NCBI RefSeq assembly: GCF_022201045.2
Contig: NC_068560.1
Span: forward strand, 33,691,001 to 33,755,000
Length of the DNA: 64,000 bases
Direction of reading: 5' to 3'
Source of the DNA: Citrus sinensis
Lineage: Eukaryota; Streptophyta; Magnoliopsida; Sapindales; Rutaceae
The position numbers and the translations under genes were made by a program. Positions 13,296 to 22,652 of the stretch are shown here, piece after piece. The first letter of the stretch is position 1. Each line of letters opens with the position of its first letter. The notes beneath the pieces were generated by a model. The model was given only the letters and a program-made list of their open reading frames with translations. It ran no database searches and had not been told where the DNA came from.

Positions 13296-15341
13296 ATGGA
13301 TACTAGAATAGACTATTTAGCCCGTCTACTCCAATCATGCAACACCCACCACTCGATTCACGTAGGAAAACAGCTCCACCTCCACTTCCTCAAAAAGGGT
13401 ATCCTTAATTCCACCCTACCAATAGCAAACCGCCTTCTGCTAATGTACATGAGATGCGGTAACCCCACCGATGCACTCCTTCTGTTCGACGAAATGCCCC
13501 TTAGAAATTGTTTCTCTTGGAACGCAATGATTGAGGGCTTCATGAAGCTTGGGCACAAAGAAAAGTCTCTACAGTTGTTTAATGTGATGCCGCAAAAGAA
13601 TGATTTTTCTTGGAACATGCTTATTTCAGGATTTGCAAAAGCGGGTGAGTTGAAGACTACACGGACTTTATTTAATGATATGCCTAGGAGAAATGCGATT
13701 GCTTGGAATTCAATGATTCATTGTTATGTGCGTAATGGGTTTGCTAGAGAGGCTGTCAGGTTGTTTAAGGAATTAAATTCGGACCTGGTTGAAAGACTGC
13801 AATGTGATGCTTTTGTTTTGGCCACGGTTATTGGAGCTTGTGCAGATTTGGCAGCTCTGGAGTATGGAAAGCAAATCCATTCACACATTCTGGTTAATGG
13901 ACTAGACTTTGACTCAGTGTTGGGTAGTTCGCTTGTTAACTTGTATGGAAAGTGTGGTGATTTCAATAGTGCAAATCAGGTTTTAAATATGATGAAGGAA
14001 CCAGATGATTTCTGTTTGTCAGCATTGATTTCGGGTTATGCTAATTGTGGTAAAATGAATGATGCCAGAAGGGTTTTTGATAGGACAACTGACACAAGTT
14101 CTGTGATGTGGAATTCAATGATTTCTGGTTATATTTCAAATAATGAGGATACGGAAGCCTTACTTCTCTTCCATAAGATGCGGAGAAATGGAGTTCTTGA
14201 AGATGCTTCAACATTAGCCAGTGTTTTGAGTGCCTGTAGTTCTCTTGGTTTCCTTGAATATGGTAAACAAGTGCATGGCCATGCTTGTAAAGTTGGAGTA
14301 ATTGATGATGTCATTGTTGCAAGTGCTCTGCTTGACACATATTCCAAATGTGGAATGCCAAGTGATGCTTGCAAATTATTTAGCGAGCTCAAAGTCTATG
14401 ATACAATCTTGCTTAACACCATGATCACTGTATATTCAAGCTGCGGCAGGATTGAAGATGCAAAACATATCTTTAGGACCATGCCAAATAAAAGCTTGAT
14501 ATCATGGAATTCGATGATTGTGGGTCTTAGCCAAAATGGCAGTCCAATTGAAGCATTAGATCTTTTCTGCAATATGAATAAACTGGACCTGAGGATGGAC
14601 AAATTTAGCCTAGCCAGCGTGATTAGTGCATGTGCTAATATTTCTTCACTTGAACTTGGTGAACAGGTTTTTGCTAGAGTTACCATCATTGGTCTTGATT
14701 CTGATCAGATAATTTCCACCTCCCTTGTTGATTTCTATTGCAAGTGTGGTTTCATTAAAAGTGGACGAATATTATTTGATGCAATGATTAAATCTGACAA
14801 AATATCGTGGAATTCAATGTTGATGGGTTATGCTACAAATGGTCAAGGATATGATGCGCTGGCCTTGTTCAATGAAATGAGGAACACTGGTGTGAAACCC
14901 ACTATTATTACATTTACAGCAATTTTGTCTGCCTGTGATCATTGTGGACTAGTCAAGGAGGGACAGAAATGGTTTGATGCCATGAAATGGCAATATCATA
15001 TTGATCCTGAGATTGAGCACTATTCTTGCATGGTCGATCTTTTTGCCCGGGCTGGTTGCCTTAATGAGGCAGTCAATCTAATAGAGCAGATGCCTTTTGA
15101 GGCAGATGTAGGCATGTGGTCGTCAATCTTAAGGGGTTGTGTGGCTCATGGAGATAAGGGTCTAGGGAGGAAGGTAGCAGAGAGGATGATTGAGCTTGAT
15201 CCTGAGAACGCATGTGCTTATATACAACTATCAAGCATATTTGCCACCTCCGGAGAATGGGAAAAGTCATCTTTAATTAGAGACATAATGAGAGAGAAAC
15301 ATGTTGGGAAGCTGCCAGGTTGCAGCTGGGCGGATGGGTGA
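13296..15341 (+). CDS. PLS-class PPR protein, At1g77010-like (E class)
   Basis: Intronless, 681 aa. Starts at ATG 13296 (MDTRIDYLARLLQSCNTHHS); the frame is open two codons earlier only from a TTG. The protein is a run of PLS PPR motifs almost end to end, followed by an E region (EADVGMWSSILRGCVAHGDK, then LDPENACAYIQLSSIFATSG) and ending at CSWADG without a DYW domain. Several blocks (DSVLGSSLVNLYGKCGD, SALISGYANCGKMNDARRVF, SSLELGEQVFARVTIIGLDS) match the Arabidopsis mitochondrial PPR At1g77010 as I recall it. Likely a sequence-specific organelle RNA-binding factor; editing target unknown. In Arabidopsis At1g77010 lies beside SKP2B and a DnaJ gene, families also present in this window. Confidence 0.88.
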   Translation: MDTRIDYLARLLQSCNTHHSIHVGKQLHLHFLKKGILNSTLPIANRLLLMYMRCGNPTDALLLFDEMPLRNCFSWNAMIEGFMKLGHKEKSLQLFNVMPQKNDFSWNMLISGFAKAGELKTTRTLFNDMPRRNAIAWNSMIHCYVRNGFAREAVRLFKELNSDLVERLQCDAFVLATVIGACADLAALEYGKQIHSHILVNGLDFDSVLGSSLVNLYGKCGDFNSANQVLNMMKEPDDFCLSALISGYANCGKMNDARRVFDRTTDTSSVMWNSMISGYISNNEDTEALLLFHKMRRNGVLEDASTLASVLSACSSLGFLEYGKQVHGHACKVGVIDDVIVASALLDTYSKCGMPSDACKLFSELKVYDTILLNTMITVYSSCGRIEDAKHIFRTMPNKSLISWNSMIVGLSQNGSPIEALDLFCNMNKLDLRMDKFSLASVISACANISSLELGEQVFARVTIIGLDSDQIISTSLVDFYCKCGFIKSGRILFDAMIKSDKISWNSMLMGYATNGQGYDALALFNEMRNTGVKPTIITFTAILSACDHCGLVKEGQKWFDAMKWQYHIDPEIEHYSCMVDLFARAGCLNEAVNLIEQMPFEADVGMWSSILRGCVAHGDKGLGRKVAERMIELDPENACAYIQLSSIFATSGEWEKSSLIRDIMREKHVGKLPGCSWADG

Positions 15342-17256
15342 ACAACAAAACTTTTTGGTGGAAATTGATATTAAGAGACTTTCATCTTCCTGAGGAGAAA
15401 CCTGTTATGCCTGGAGGGTCTTGCCTATATTTTTGTTGGTTTGACCAAAGCTAATTTGCCAGTAAGTTCAAAGAGAGTGTTTTGTTCTAGAATATTTAAA
15501 TTCTAATTCTTTCTACTTTGTTGCATAAGATCTTTGTCTGGGCAATGAAGAAAGTCACTCTTGTGATCCAGCATCTTTTAAATACTATTTTATCTGAGAA
15601 TAGTGGCTTCATTGTCTTATATTTAACTTCTTTCTGCAGTATTGCTTTTAACTGTTGGTTTCTTGATACTATGTTTTTGCAGCTGGCTAATTTTGATGAA
15701 ATAAAACAGCATCAGTCAGCAGACTTTTGTGATTACATTCATGGTTTTGACCAAGCTCGATTGCCTCTTAGTTCAAAGAGATCTTTCGTTCTTGGTTACC
15801 TCTTGAGTACCCTGAGTTTGAAGGTTGTGTATTCCAACTTGTGCTCATCACTTGTAGTTCCCACACGCAATGAGGTATCCATTTAGCCATTTTCCTCTGC
15901 TTTGCATTCCCTGCAGCCTGGTGGACAAACTGATATGCCCTTTTCTTATATGTGATTGTAACCTCATTCTATGTTTGTGCTTATTATTATTATTATTTTG
16001 ATGTTGTTTCTGAAGCTTGCTTATTTGTTGATCAGGATGGTTTATGGGAACATATTGACCATCGCGCTTCTATTGCTTGCAAATAATGGAGGTCTGTGAT
16101 CTTGTTTATAGCCTTTCGCATACATTTAACTGAAGATATGCAATGGCTTAGGATGGGAGCGTGTCTGATGAGTGATGAGACGACCACTGTGTCTATGATT
16201 CAATCAGGACGTATTAAAATAGCAATATTTATAACTTGCCATAGATAATGGTGTTGGAGTTGTAATTTGGAATCATAAGGGTACATTTCCCTCCCGTCTT
16301 AGGTTTAATTATTTGTTGAGTTGTCGTTTTAAAGTGTTTTTAAAGAACTATTTTTTTAGAATAAAAACATAGGTTGGATCAAACTATTTTTTTTTTAAAG
16401 GGAATATGCTGTAACTTTTGAATGAAGATTGAAGAAGAATAGAAGTGATTTGGTTTGTTTGGTGTACTTTACGAAGATTGAAGAATCAGAAATTTGGTTT
16501 CCGAATCCAAATCCATTGCTTTAGCCTAAGAGTGGAGCTCCGAACGCTCTATGAAAAGTGAAAACTTATGAAATCCTATTTGTTACATTTACAGCTCTTC
16601 CTTTCATTAAAATTATAGAAAACGATAAAAGATACCATGGAGTTTTGATTAAATTCAAATACCATCTAGAGTAAATTAATTAAATTTTAAATATGCTTTT
16701 TCATAATAAGAATCAATCATTCGACAAAACAATTTGAAGATAATAGGCTTCATATTTGGATGTAAAAAAATTAATTTCGAGTTTATAAAAAATTAATTAT
16801 ATTATATATTAAAATTTAAAGATAATAAGCTTCATATTTAGATGTAAAAAAATTAATTTCGAGTTTATAAAAAATTAATTATATTATATATTAAAATTTA
16901 AAGATAATAAGCTTCATATTTGGATGTAAAAGTATTTTAATTTAATTAAATTCAATTTGTTCTTTTATATAATTTCAACTAGTATTACTCTTGCTTTAAT
17001 TTCTTGCACTTTTAGACTGAATTTGTGGGACCATTTGGGCTTGGCCCAATCACACATCGCTCCCATAAAACAAAAACCATCAGTTTCTTGCAGGGACCAT
17101 TCAAAATGCCGCGGCATAAAATCACTTTACGACTGCTCCAAATCGAATGTTAGGCGCTTGCAGAGCTCAGGCAAGAAGAACAAGTAGAAGAATCAGTTGT
17201 AAAGCCTTGATTCGTAATTCTGAGAGCACAATGCTTATTAGTGGCACTTCACTTTT
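15342..17256. other. Intergenic between PPR genes, with tandem repeat
   Basis: Begins with the probable 3' UTR of the upstream PPR gene. A 122-codon frame at 15518-15886 has no family signature and is treated as chance. A 82-bp tandem repeat lies at 16731-16930. The last part, from about 17000, is the less AT-rich leader of the next PPR gene. Confidence 0.5.
16731..16930. repeat. Tandem repeat, 82-bp unit, about 2.4 copies
   Basis: The string GATAATA followed by GGCTTCATATTT or AGCTTCATATTT recurs at 16739, 16821 and 16903, giving an exact 82-bp period. The units are almost identical (one or two substitutions each), so the duplication is recent. The unit is AT-rich and includes TTAATTTCGAGTTTATAAAA. 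Confidence 0.9.
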
Positions 17257-17272
17257 ATGTCCTCGTATCTGA
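17231..17272 (+). promoter_or_regulatory. Upstream ORF overlapping the PPR start codon
   Basis: ATG 17231 opens a 13-codon frame (MLISGTSLLCPRI) that stops with TGA at 17270-17272, in a different frame from and overlapping the main ATG at 17257. An upstream ORF that overlaps the start would be expected to reduce translation of the PPR protein unless the mRNA starts downstream of it. Transcription start unknown. Confidence 0.5.
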
Positions 17273-19179
17273 AGAAAGCTCATGTTAACAAGGCCTCTCT
17301 GTCTTATTGCTCACAACTAATAGACCGTTGTTTGTCCTTTAAATCCTTTGATTTTGCCAAAACCATCCATGGCCACTTGTTTAAACTCGGTTTCAATGCC
17401 CATACTTATCTGGGTAATCGTTGTCTTGACTTATACTCTCGGTTTGGGACTTCGGATGATGTTTTGCAATTGTTTGATGAAATTCCTCAAAAGAATTGCA
17501 TATCATGGAATATTTGCCTGAGGGGGTTGCTCAAATCCGACAACCTCGATACCGCACGTAAGGTGTTTGATGAAGTTCCCGAGCCAGATGTCGTCAGTTG
17601 GAATTCAATGATTTCGGGATACGCTTCTTGTGGGTATTCTGATTATGCTTTGGAGATGTTTTCTAAAATGCAACTTCAGGGTGTAAGGCCAAGTGGGTTC
17701 ACTTTTACAATTTTGTTATCGACTGTGTCTAGTTCTTGTCATGGTAAGCAAATACACGGTAGCATGATTCGGAGTGGCTTGAGTTTGTCAAATGTGGTGC
17801 TTGGGAATTCCTTAATTGACATGTATGGGAAGCTCGGTGTTCTTTACTATGCTTTTGGTGTGTTTTTGAATATGGAGGAGCTGGATATTATCTCTTGGAA
17901 TTCATTAATTTCAGGGTGTTTTAATTCGGGCTATGGAGAGTTGGCATTGGATCAGTTTTATTCAATGAGGTACTCAGGGTATTCACCTGATGAGTATACA
18001 ATTTCAATAGTAATAAATGCCTGTACTAAGTTGCGAAATTTGGATAAGGGTAAGCAAGTTTTCGCTCTCTCTGTCAAAGTGGGATTTCTTTCTAATTCCA
18101 TTGTTTTGAGTGCCACTATTGACCTGTTTTCCAAATGCAACAGATTGGAGGATTCTGTCCGTCTATTTGAACAACTAGATCGATGGGATTCTGCTGTTAT
18201 CAATGTTGTGATTTCAACCTATGGAAGGTATGGCTTTGGAGAGGTTGCTTTAGAATTGTTTCAGCTTATGTTGAGGGAGGATATAAGGCCTACTGAGTTC
18301 ACACTTAGCTGTGTTCTAAGCTCTATTCCAATTCCTCCGGTGGAGCATGGAAGTCAATTCCATTCCATGGCAATCAAATCTGGTTTTGATTCCAATGCAG
18401 TTGTTGCCAGCTCACTCATGGAAATGTATGCTAAAACTGGTTCAATTGATTCTTCTACGGAAATATTTGTTAAATTGGATAAAAGAGATTTAGTATCTTG
18501 GAACACCATAATGATGGGTTTAACCCAGAATGGTAGAGCAGCTGAGACGCTGGATGTTTTCGAAGAACTACTTGAGGAAGGTCTGCCTCCTGATCGAATA
18601 ACACTAGCTGCGGTTTTATTAGCTTGTAACTATGGCGGTTTTGTTGATAAGGGAATGCTCGTTTTTTCAGCAATGAAAGAGGAATATGGAGTTATGCCCG
18701 GTGAAGAGCATTATGCTTGCATTATTGATTTGTTGTGTCAGGCTGGTCAGCTCGGAAAAGCAATAGATATTACAAGCACAATGCCCTTTCAACCCGGTTG
18801 TTCAATTTGGGAATCAATACTCCGTGCTTCTGCAATTTATGGAGATGTGAAGCTCACTGAAAACGTAGCAGAGAGGATGATGGATTTACAATTGCCATCG
18901 CCTCTACCATATTCACTGTTGACTCAGGCATATGCAATGAGGGGGAGATGGGAGGCCATAGTGAGAGTGAAGAAGGTCATGCGAAAGAATGGAATAAGTA
19001 AGGTGACTGGATGCAGTTGGATTGGGATAAAGAACCGTATATATACTTTTAATGCAGGCGAATTACAGCATCATCGAGGCCAAAAAATTTATTTGGTATT
19101 GAGATTACTGACTTGGGAAATGGAGGATGAGGGTTGTGTATATTTAGAGTGTGATAAATTGGATGTCGAGGGGAGGTAA
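17257..19179 (+). CDS. PLS-class PPR protein, At1g43980-like (E class)
   Basis: Intronless, 640 aa, starting MSSYLKKAHVNKAS. PLS PPR motifs run from about residue 20 to 530, then an E region with CSWIGIKNRIYTF and the tail LLTWEMEDEG. The stretches YLGNRCLDLYS, KNCISWNICLRGLLKS, VVSWNSMISGYASCG and the C-terminal LLTWEME.EG match Arabidopsis mitochondrial PPR At1g43980 as I recall it. No DYW domain, so if it is an editing factor it would need a partner deaminase (inference). It is the third PPR gene in a row on the same strand, but it is not a close copy of the other two, so this is a cluster of distinct PPRs, not a recent tandem array. Confidence 0.86.
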   Translation: MSSYLKKAHVNKASLSYCSQLIDRCLSFKSFDFAKTIHGHLFKLGFNAHTYLGNRCLDLYSRFGTSDDVLQLFDEIPQKNCISWNICLRGLLKSDNLDTARKVFDEVPEPDVVSWNSMISGYASCGYSDYALEMFSKMQLQGVRPSGFTFTILLSTVSSSCHGKQIHGSMIRSGLSLSNVVLGNSLIDMYGKLGVLYYAFGVFLNMEELDIISWNSLISGCFNSGYGELALDQFYSMRYSGYSPDEYTISIVINACTKLRNLDKGKQVFALSVKVGFLSNSIVLSATIDLFSKCNRLEDSVRLFEQLDRWDSAVINVVISTYGRYGFGEVALELFQLMLREDIRPTEFTLSCVLSSIPIPPVEHGSQFHSMAIKSGFDSNAVVASSLMEMYAKTGSIDSSTEIFVKLDKRDLVSWNTIMMGLTQNGRAAETLDVFEELLEEGLPPDRITLAAVLLACNYGGFVDKGMLVFSAMKEEYGVMPGEEHYACIIDLLCQAGQLGKAIDITSTMPFQPGCSIWESILRASAIYGDVKLTENVAERMMDLQLPSPLPYSLLTQAYAMRGRWEAIVRVKKVMRKNGISKVTGCSWIGIKNRIYTFNAGELQHHRGQKIYLVLRLLTWEMEDEGCVYLECDKLDVEGR

Positions 19180-19800
19180 GAACACAGTTCAACTGCAATA
19201 TAAGAGATTCTTCCGGTCTTGATCAAGTACTTGCAGTTTGATGCCATAGATCAATTCTAACAGATTGGTATGTGAAAATATAGCAGTGTGTACTGAGTAG
19301 TTCATTGATACTGAAGTTTGGCAGTTGATTTTCAGAAGCAATGCCAAGTTCATTCCATTCCATTCTGTCATAGAGCTGGATTCATTGTGTTAGACATACA
19401 AGAGGGCATAATTCTTAAATTAATTGTGCTCATCTTATCTGATATAAAACGATTCTAACAACATATGTTGTTTATTCTATGCGATTAGCCTGTAATTATA
19501 AAGAAATTGTGAAAGATCAATTAGGATTTTGATGTTGTCTGGGATGTTGTAAAGACCAATATTCTTCGGTATACCTATATGGTTAGTCTCTATTGTGAAT
19601 GTCTGCTTCGCATAAAATGTAGACGTGCATGTTGTCAAATAAGAACATTTGAGTTTCCAGGATATATTCTTTCATATAATTAATTTGTTTTTTTTTTCTT
19701 TTTCTACTAAAATCTTATATAAATTTTCAATACCCTCCTATTTCATCCCACACATCGAAACATAAAAAAAAAAAAAACAAATGCTAAATAGTGAATGAAT

Positions 19801-19920
19801 AATGCTAAAGAGAGAGAAAGATAAGAGAATTTTACTCTCTTCCTACCCAATCCGCTTGCTCTTTTTCTTTTCAACAGATTTTCTCTCATTTTTCTCTCAT
19901 CTTTCTCTCTCTTTGTCATT
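19801..19920. repeat. Inverted repeat, foldback with 28-30-bp arms
   Basis: Left arm at 19801-19830 (AATGCTAAAGAGAGAGAAAG...) and right arm at 19893-19920 are reverse complements with a few mismatches. The arms are GA/TC-rich and enclose about 60 bp. It could be a small MITE or simple-sequence foldback. No target-site duplication was identified. Confidence 0.55.
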
Positions 19921-20580
19921 TTTTTTATAATTTATAAATTTGAAAAATTAAAGGAGCGATATCTTACCTACCCAAGTTCAATATTTAAGAGCGATATTGA
20001 TTTATGACCTAACGGCATGAAACTGGAAACCAGAGGCATTTATTATGAATTCAATTCACCTATATTACTAACTCTCATCTCAAGAGCAGAATGGTATGAA
20101 TAGTTGAGAATGCAATTATCTGACGGTCTGAGGATGGTGAAATGAATATGGTGTCATAAATTATAAACCATTTTTGTATTATCTGTAGATATAATAACAT
20201 AGTTAGTGTTTGCCATTCAAAGAAAAACTCAATGGAGAAAAAAAAAAGTTATTTTTGTGTATAGCGAGCTTCAAAACTCAAACATGTGGTATCATGCTAA
20301 AAACGTTTATTAATTAAAGGGTTAATTTGAAAATAGTCGTCGTTAATTGACTATCTTTAAATATATTTTTTTTTTAAATTTCAATTTATTCCTTATTTTT
20401 ATTAAGAAAAAGAAAAAAATCAGTTATTGAAATATTTCAGCTTTAAGGGTATTTGTTAAAACATTTCAGATTTTGCTTACTCTTTGATGTGGAGTTGAGA
20501 TGATGTTAGGGTTGGCTCTCTATCATGATAGTCCAATATTTTTATAGTTATTTTCTCAACAACATTGCATGAATTATTGG

Positions 20581-20965
20581 TGTTAGGAAATTTGGTGGGT
20601 GAAGCAAATACGGTTAAAGTGAAATTGGAAAATAATGATCACACAAAGACATTAAAATTTACGTGATTTGATTTTTAACCTATGTCCATTGACAAAGACG
20701 GAAAGAAATATTTTATTAGTGAAAACGAGTTACAAGTATTGTAGTATTTTATCTCACAGCCCAAAACTCCAAATACACCCAAACTCTCAAAAATACTAAA
20801 ATTAGAGTTCAAAACTCTCAACACTCTCAACTTATACATCTTGACACTCTCACTTGAATTGGAGAAAATGAGATGATTGAAGAGGGCAAATGAAGCCTTT
20901 ATTTATCGGCCCAGGAATGCCCAAAAAATCAATAAAGGCGGGCACTAAAATAACATAAATTTTCA
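20581..20965. mobile_element. Possible solo LTR or LTR fragment
   Basis: Opens with TGTTAGGAAATTTGG and contains TTTACGTGATTTGA followed by a TCCATTGACAAAGACGG block and a CTCACAGCCCAAAACTCC block. This arrangement (ATTTACGTGGTT.. then GTCCACGG..) is common in plant Copia-type LTRs, as I recall. No paired LTR, primer binding site or coding domain lies nearby. The ends are uncertain. Confidence 0.35.
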
Positions 20966-21788
20966 CTCAACTTTCTACTTTAGTGTCAAAGTTAAAAGTT
21001 GCGTGCTTTCCACTTATTCATGTTTCTTATTTACTTAACAAATTTACGTCAAGAGTCAAAAGTTGTATGCTAGCCACATGCAATTGTTTGCCATATGCAT
21101 GCACATATTCAATAATTAGTACATATGTTTATATCTTAATAATTCAAGATCTCGATATTAACTGTTAATTTTTTTACTAAATAATAATATATTGAAAAAG
21201 GAAATGTTATTTTGACAAAAAGTAGAAAAAAACAAAAATATCTCGACAAAAGGTAAGTTGATTAATAACTATTCTGATAGTTTAATTTTTTAATGCCTTC
21301 ATCAAAATTTCACAACTCAAAAAAAAAAATTTTGGTCCACGTAGCAATGTTGTCGAAAAAGGGGAAAAAAATCTCCTTTTTTTTTTGCATGATTTTTTTT
21401 AACTTATTAGTTATCACTCGGTACGAAGAACGTGTTTATTTATTTATTTATTTTTCCTTGTGATGTACATATTAGATAATTCTTAACGATTTTATTTCAA
21501 TCTATGCCTTTTGTTTCCACCAGCCAGCCCCACCAACCAAAGGAAGGAAAAAAAAGAAAAGCAAGGCTTAGGCCTGACTAACAACAAGTGAAGGAATTTT
21601 TTAAAATATTTTTAATTTTACCAACGAGAAAGAGCCCTTTCAAATTGCATTCTTTAAAAGAAAAAGAAAAAAGAAAAAAGAAAAAATGGAGAAGCCCGAA
21701 TTCCCATCTTTGATTCTAACGGTTAGTTTTATTACTTGTAACCATAGAAAATTGTTTGCTTGACCTTGTAATTAACAATTAACAGTGG

Positions 21789-21943
21789 ATCAGGCTACGG
21801 TATAATTGTGCTACGGTATAATTGTGGTACCGCACTACAGTTGCATCCAGTCGTTGAAAATACTTAAATTGGTGGGGTTTATTGACATTCAATGGCTGGA
21901 TGCAACTGTAGCACGGTACTACAGTTATACCACATATTTTCCC
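21789..21943. mobile_element. Foldback MITE with 10-bp target-site duplication
   Basis: The 155-bp element folds on itself: the CTACAGTTGCATCCAG segment at 21835-21850 pairs with CTGGATGCAACTGTAG at 21896-21911, and pairing extends outward through GGTAC..TATACC sequences. It is flanked by identical TTAACAGTGG at 21779-21788 and 21944-21953, a 10-bp duplication of the size made by Mutator-like transposases (9-10 bp). The left end carries a 16-bp tandem duplication (GCTACGGTATAATTGT twice), which spoils the terminal match on that side. Confidence 0.7.
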
Positions 21944-22302
21944 TTAACAGTGGTGAGCCACGTGGCCGAGGATGCTGACCATCAGCCTTGATATATTCGT
22001 ATCAATAAATATTAAGAAATTGTCATTTTTGGCTGGATTAGCTGATCCCATCCCATCCAGTTCCCCTACAAATTACAAAATAAATGTTTCCATCTGGACC
22101 CTGCGACGCATTATTAACTCCACATTGACCCAACTGAGCAACTGGGCGACACATCATGTTTTCCGAGACAGAATCATAAAAAACACAGTTTCCATAAATT
22201 CATCGGGGGCTGTTGTTTAAAATCAACATCTCAAAACTGTAATTGTGAGTGACCCTATGGATTGAGGAAATTCTAGAATAATATAGCTATCTATATAAAT
22301 AA

Positions 22303-22307
<5 letters not shown>

Positions 22308-22333
<26 letters not shown>
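22308..22333. repeat. TA dinucleotide microsatellite
   Basis: A run of about 13 AT units, preceded by AAAT units. Likely length-polymorphic. Confidence 0.9.
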
Positions 22334-22338
<5 letters not shown>

Positions 22339-22524
22339 TAAAAATAAATATATATACATATCATAATAATATTATTTATTTTTTATATTACTGATATAAT
22401 ACCTCCATTATATTTTAAATTTTTTTTCTAAGCCCTGTGTGCGACATGAGATTAGTTTTAGTGCCGAGTCACATCCAGCGAAGCTTTTAGTGCATTATTT
22501 CAATATCTCTTCAAATTCCCAACC

Positions 22525-22532
22525 TTATATAG
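22525..22532 (+). promoter_or_regulatory. Candidate TATA box of the E1-alpha gene
   Basis: TTATATAG lies 121 bp upstream of the E1-alpha ATG at 22653, so transcription would start near 22560 and give a leader of about 90 bases. Position is plausible; it is not proven. Confidence 0.4.
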
Positions 22533-22652
22533 ACAAAGCCGTGCAAGGTACTGATTCCATCAAAAGCCTCGCTGGCTTCAAATCCCACCATCATTTTCTT
22601 CCTTCTTTCTTACCTTCGTATCTTTGCCGTTGTTCAATATCGAAAAAATTAA

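Larger units (their letters stand above)
19180..22652. other. Intergenic, 3.5 kb, repeat-rich
   Basis: No gene seen. Contains an inverted repeat at 19801-19920, an LTR-like stretch near 20581-20965, a foldback MITE at 21789-21943 and a TA microsatellite at about 22308-22333. The last 200 bp is the promoter and leader of the E1-alpha gene. Confidence 0.55.

Noticed and set aside
15518-15886. 122-codon open frame after the second PPR gene
   Set aside because: No domain, leucine- and phenylalanine-rich without a clear signature, and located in a probable 3' UTR.
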